NCBI GenBank assembly: GCA_020744425.1
Contig: JAGMUV010000011.1
Location: forward strand, 1,674,001 to 1,738,000
DNA: 64,000 bases
Direction of reading: 5' to 3'
DNA from: Dactylonectria macrodidyma
Taxonomy: Eukaryota; Ascomycota; Sordariomycetes; Hypocreales; Nectriaceae
Positions within the stretch are counted from its first letter, which is position 1. Every line of letters starts with the position of its first letter. The notes beneath the pieces were generated by a model. It saw only the letters and a program-made list of their open reading frames with translations, made no database searches and had not been told where the DNA came from. The position numbers and the translations under genes are program-made. Below, piece by piece: positions 59,174 to 64,000 of the stretch.

Positions 59174-61540
59174 TCACCCCGTGTTTTGTGAGCCGTTATA
59201 TGAACCATCCATACCGAGTGAGAGTTGATCCAGCGGCATCACATCGCTGTCGAACCCAAACATATCCTCCTCGATTGAGAGTGCCGTTTGTTGTTCCCAA
59301 ACCAGACCATCAACATCCCACAGCCAGTCCTGATCAAGCATAGTGACAACATCATCCATCTCAAGCCCAATTGGGGAGATGTGGATTTCTTGTTCCGTTT
59401 GCTCATGACCTGTCTCCCCTCCCTGCGACGGGCTATTGCCCTGGGCCGAAAACTGACAACTTGCCTCGTATATTCGACGCACAACGTCCCGACTGCGCCC
59501 TGCCGTCAATGACCAATCCTCCATGGCACCGAAGAGCCCCAACGCTGTTTCAATTTGCGTTTGCCAATCTGCCATGCACGCACTTTGTGGCTGCCATAAG
59601 ATGCTTACCAAGGGTATCATAACTGCTTGGTACAAGAACCATACAGCATTCCACCCGGACATTTGGTGACGCACCCACTCCTTTGATATGTCCTCAATTG
59701 TCTTTTTAGCAAGCTCTTGGCATGTTCCTATCGCCGCGGTATCCTCTTCAGTTAATGGTAAGCTCTTACTGTTACTGGCCAAGGTGAGGAGTGTCGGACG
59801 GTAGAGCAGTATGCGAAGATTCCAGCATCTCCAGTTCATGAAACATCGAGAGAGATTGAGCGATTCGGCACAGGAACCTGCGCCAAGATGCCAAGGAAGA
59901 TTGCTGTGCCAATCGACCAGCGATTCATCAAGATGACTTCGATCTTCCTTTTTGAGCAGAGGAGAAACTGCCAGCATGTCCTGGATTCGAGTAGCAATCT
60001 TGCAAAACTTGATATTCTCAAGAAGCGGCATGATTCCCGCGCGTTGTGCAGAGTCGTATTCTCCCTAGATGTAAATTAGACTACGTAATATTGATGAAAA
60101 GAGACGGTTATTCCGGAGGCCCACCTTTGCTTTGCTTAAGTCGGGCGGCTGGATGTTAATTGCAGGCCCCCATCGTCCAAATGATGGGCGGCCCATAGTA
60201 GTAGTGGCCCAAGTATCAAGACAGAATAAGGACCACCAAGTCCTTCGCCGTGTTTCGGCTGCTGTCACGTCATTGCTCGTCTGTGCTAGAGACTCTCGAT
60301 GCAGCCCAAGGGCGCTGGCCATTCGTATCGCAGCTCCTAAGATTGCGTTGGCCATATTAGGTCGATTGATATAGTGCAGGTAGAAACCGCCGAGTAGAGC
60401 TAGGGCTTGAACCGTCTCAATGTGGCTGCTCCCAAAAGCGCTCATAGGGAGATGTTCCATGGCTTGGTGATAATACTTGATATGGTTCAAATCGCTGGAC
60501 TTTGTAGCCGCAACGGTGCCCATTGCAAACACAGTGTTAAGCAAGGAGAGCCAGGGTGCATCATTCCTCTGGCCGTTGAGATAATCGGCGCGGAAGGAAA
60601 CCTCATCGAGCATTGGTGTCAGAATATGGATTCGCTTGAAGTAAGCGTCAACATATATCTGACCTTTCCATGTCCATGGAATAGAGGAGCTCTCCCTTGA
60701 CGATTTTATCGAGTACCGGAGGACCGCACCAGCGGAAGTCTTCTCGTTTTCGCCTCTCGGTGGCGATGCCAGCGCTGCTCGGAGTTTAGGCTGCACCTTG
60801 AGCATCGCCATTAATGCCGCCTTGATCGAAGAGGCCCCGAGATATGAAGCTTGCTTGTCGATGGTAAGCGAAAGGGCGTTGATGTCGTCAGCCTCTGCAG
60901 GAATAGGATCTCGATCGCGTCGTTCCTCGTCCCACTCGGAATTTTCGGTGGGCATCTGCTCGAGGGGAAGAGGGTTCTCGGGCGAACTGAGGGAAGGAGA
61001 CGGCATTGAATCATCGGTATTTTCCGCCGGTCTTTCTAAGAGATCGAAGAGTTGCCGACCTGACAAAGGGAGGAGAGCCTTGACGTCGTGTTTGGGATAC
61101 AGCCGCCTCAAAACTGTGCGACATTCTTCGAGACTCTGCGACAAGTCTTCGAGCATCCTGAGAGCCGTCAGCGGCGGACAGGGAACCCTGACGACATACC
61201 AAGACTGGGGCTATGGGCATCATCGATACTAACTTTCTCGAGGGAAGAAGTCTTTGGCGATGCTGGTCGTAGACACAACGCTTTTGGGAACGCCGGGAGC
61301 GACATGGATGGCAAGGCTGGCTACCATCGCAGCGGATCTTGCGGCGCTGACACTCCACACAAGCATGGAGGCCTTTGGTTGGTTTAGCGCCTTGACTCTT
61401 ATCGCCTTTATACTGGGGCGAGGTGTCACCCTCTTGCACGCCTTGCACGCCTTGGACTGCAGATATGAGGTCATGTTCAAAGGGACGGATCTGAGACGGG
61501 GCCGGGCAGGATCAGTGGGCCACCTACATTGGTAGAACAT
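59174..61540 (-). CDS. Zn2Cys6 transcription factor with Fungal_trans domain
   Basis: Proposed exons from the 5' end: 61528-61540 (13 nt), 61234-61456, 60125-61187 and 59174-60064, 729 aa. Zinc cluster: CVECQRRKIRCDGSQPCHPC then eight residues and the last Cys (C-x2-C-x6-C-x5-C-x2-C-x8-C). Fungal_trans marks: AYFKRIHILTPMLDEVSFR, LLNTVFAMGTVA, LGLHRESL and RRRTWWSLFCLDTWATTTMG. Acidic, Pro-rich link between them. The zinc-cluster frame is open upstream with no ATG before an in-frame stop, so a spliced first exon is required; ATG at 61540 with donor GTAGGT and acceptor CTGCAG gives the right phase. Intron 2 is only 46 bp. The stop overlaps a good donor (GGGTGAGTT), so a short last exon is possible. 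Targets unknown. Confidence 0.85.
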
Positions 61541-64000
61541 CGTCGGTCGATAAGGACTCTGTTTCGACCTTTCCCCGGATGACTGATCTAGAAGCGGGAT
61601 CCAGCTTGAACGGATGAGAGCCAAAGGGTGAGAGAAGTCAGTGACGATGGATTGTGCTCTGGGGAAGTGGCCACCGAGACGAGACATGTGACCGACGCGC
61701 CTAGAACATAATAGCTGACACTTGGTGTCTGGATCGGAGCCAACCAGCCATCAGACAGGGGAAATGGTCTGGGGTAAATAGCGTGGTGCTAGGATACACC
61801 AAGTGCCGGATCCTAGGGGTTAGACTCCCCTGAGGCTGAGGAGAAGGAGATGTGATTTGTGGATATTGGGAATTGGAGAGTTTCGGCGTCACTGCCATCC
61901 TCCCGGAAATCGCTCAGGATGAGCATAGCGTTGATGCGAGCTTCATCTCATCAGTCAAGCCATGGAGGGCAGCTAGAACATGGGCATCGAGTGATCGTTC
62001 CAAGGGTTCTGAAAGGCAAAAGACAATGCTAAAATTTGAGGTGTCACCAGTTCCAGCTCCCCTGCAAGTTACCATCTAGCCGTCCTCTCCAGCCGAACCC
62101 TATCCTCGGTCAATCGTATCGTATGACGACGCTGTTCGACCCACAAACAACTTGCTTAACCATATTGGGGCATTCGTGTCATGGAACGATATCTTCCGTC
62201 GTCGCATTTTGACTAGCGCTAAAATGGTCTTGCTTGCCCCCTCATGACAGGGGGCATGAACCACTGATGATATCCTAACCCTAGTCCGGAGGGTCCGGAG
62301 ACTCTTGGATCTAACAGGTCATTTTACCTCTCGTTGGTAATAAGTCACAGTGGTATGAAATCGAGCCAGGGCGAATGGCGGGGTTATGACTCGGCCTTTC
62401 AAACCATGAGACCAGTTTCTCAGTCCACGGGTTGTATGTAATGTTAGAGGAATGAGCATCAATACTGCCAGTCATAAACAACACCTTTTGTCAAATGCTT
62501 ACATACGGAACACCTTCTCGCCGTGGTTAAATCCCCACTGCGAGAAAGCTAGATCATTTTTGCCCATTTAGCAAGCCCCCATGGGTAAGTATCTCGGCAT
62601 GAAACTCGCGATGCGGCCCTTGGGTTTAGCGATCGAGAGTTAGTTGTTGGTCTACAAGCCATTAAAGATTGTCTGTGGTTTATTGACAGCGCTGCGCGCT
62701 CTATTGAATAAGTAGGCGAATCCTCCAGTAGCATATCTTAGTAGGTTCTAAGCAACTAATAACTAGGGCTGGCTAGCTGCTGTGGTTCGATAGGGAGGGT
62801 CTGCCGAAATCGATTGCTGGTATTGTCTTACCTCCATTTACTGCATCTTCGCTACTCTGTAGTTCTGAACGAGGGGCTCCTGCAAAGTTCTATGTGCAGG
62901 ATAGAGGTCCTCGTTTAGTATTCGTGGTTCTGTAGTTCACACTTCCCCTACGAAGATGGCCGGGAAAGCTCTCCTGGAATATAAAGCAGTCCTTACGTCT
63001 CCTATGGGCAAGTGACAAACCAGATAGTACTGAAACCTTTAGGAAGCCAGTGGCTCTTATCGGGCTGGCTGCGTTCCCTGATGGCCACTCTGTGTAGATG
63101 AGTCTGTCGCTCAGCCTAGTAGTTTTAGACCCTTCCTTTTAATGGCAGGGGGAAGTGTTCCTGTGGAGGTACCTATTGTTGGTCCTGCCCATGGGGTTTC
63201 CACTCACTTTGGAAAAGTTGCCTCAACCCCAGCTGCAGCTGCGTGCCACTGCCCCGGAGAGCTTTGCTATGCAATCTCGTCGGTATTAACTTTATGTAAT
63301 GAGGTTTATGTAGAATGCATTCACTACCTTCAGCATGTCCTGAGGTGACTTTGCAACTTGCCACTCGGTTTGGCACGTCTACTGATTTTCTGACCCCTGA
63401 TGGGATGTGGAAGCTCCAATCTCCTAGTATTCTAAGGCATATGAGAAACTAGGCCTGGCCTACTCTATCGCCCTATCAGTTCGTTTGTCTGGAGACCTCA
63501 TTTGTCACACTAATTCTACTGGGGATCATACATCTAATACCGCATGCATTCTCACTACAAAAGATGTCATAGCAATATGCCTGCTGTCATAGCTGATTTG
63601 GCCGCTGTTATTTATTCTTTGAAATTAGTTATTTAATCGAAAATGTGATATCAACCCTTTAACCCATAAGAAGGCTAGAATGTCCACAACCTTCTTCAAT
63701 TTAGAATCCTCTCGGAGTTCAGCGCGGCGGGCTCCATATAATAAACGCTTGTAATGATTTAAACATTTACTGCATGCATTCAGTTATTGAGTTACAGATC
63801 TATCATCTCAAAGCCATCGATACTGCTTCGCTGTCGTTCCTTTATCTACAAGTTTTGGCACCTGTAGAGCCCCCTCCCTCCTTTAGGTCTTGGGCCTTCT
63901 CGAGGGATCAGCTGTCGGAGCTTGAATTTTGAAGGTTGAAAATCCGCTTTTGAAAGACTATGTTTGCCCTACAGGACCATTTCACTGAAGGTGCCATTAT
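61541..64000. other. 2.4-kb right-edge stretch, no gene seen
   Basis: No ORF longer than about 75 codons and no family recognised. The part from about 62.5 kb on is patchy in composition and could be old repeat or transposon material, but I found no terminal repeats or transposase/reverse-transcriptase motif. Confidence 0.3.

Noticed and set aside
58858..59208. 116-aa minus ORF overlapping the end of the Zn2Cys6 gene
   Set aside because: No family seen, and it could be only partly used if the regulator has another 3' exon. Not supportable as a gene.
61011..61448. Zinc-cluster frame starting at a GTG codon (61448)
   Set aside because: The codon is not an ATG, and the frame is better explained as exon 2 of the spliced regulator plus intronic read-through.
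1..64000. A secondary-metabolite gene cluster, given the MFS, FMO, SDRs and several regulators
   Set aside because: No polyketide synthase, nonribosomal peptide synthetase, terpene cyclase, dimethylallyl-tryptophan synthase or P450 is visible. The genes are better described as separate accessory groups.

Overview
This window looks like nuclear DNA of a filamentous ascomycete (Pezizomycotina, plausibly Sordariomycetes). The reasons are GT-AG introns of about 46-90 bp with CTAAY/CTGAC branch sites, no operon layout, Zn2Cys6, DUF3425-bZIP and Fungal_trans_2 regulators, a HET-domain gene, a Pth11/SAT4-type rhodopsin-fold membrane protein, and a nuclear tRNA-Tyr with a short intron. The species cannot be read from the sequence. 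All gene models were built by eye from frames, splice signals and family motifs. Exon coordinates are in the evidence fields, and wherever I give a protein length the exon sums are multiples of three.

Layout. 1-13 kb: the 5' end of an amidase (minus, cut by the window edge), an F-box protein, a heavily decayed subtilisin, then an MFS transporter, a Zn2Cys6 regulator and a stand-alone histidinol-dehydrogenase-like enzyme, all on plus. This last trio looks like a small transport/regulation/oxidation neighbourhood. 13-22 kb is gene-poor. It holds only a tiny three-exon Cys-rich zinc-ribbon protein and a CorA-like membrane protein in convergent orientation. 22-30 kb: an arrestin-like protein, a HET-domain gene with one in-frame stop, an AKR7-type aldo-keto reductase with a GC-AG intron, a short Fungal_trans_2 regulator and an ASCH/PUA-like gene broken by one base.

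30-54 kb: a long empty stretch, then a small secreted DUF3237-like protein, a rhodopsin-fold membrane protein, a secreted type-B carboxylesterase, and a block in which an MFS transporter and a flavin monooxygenase converge and are bracketed by two unrelated-looking four-TM proteins of 213 and 214 aa. After that come an SDR, a bZIP regulator and a second SDR; the bZIP and second SDR are divergent. 54-64 kb: tRNA-Tyr, a secreted GH134-type beta-mannanase, a Zn2Cys6 regulator that may start with a 13-nt exon, and about 2.4 kb at the right edge with nothing coding that I can support.

The window is accessory in character: transporters, oxidoreductases, secreted hydrolases and regulators, with three decayed genes, and no polyketide, nonribosomal-peptide or terpene core enzyme. 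The observations most worth following are the HisD-like module, the MFS/FMO block with flanking four-TM proteins, the SDR-bZIP-SDR group, and the single-lesion pseudogenes.
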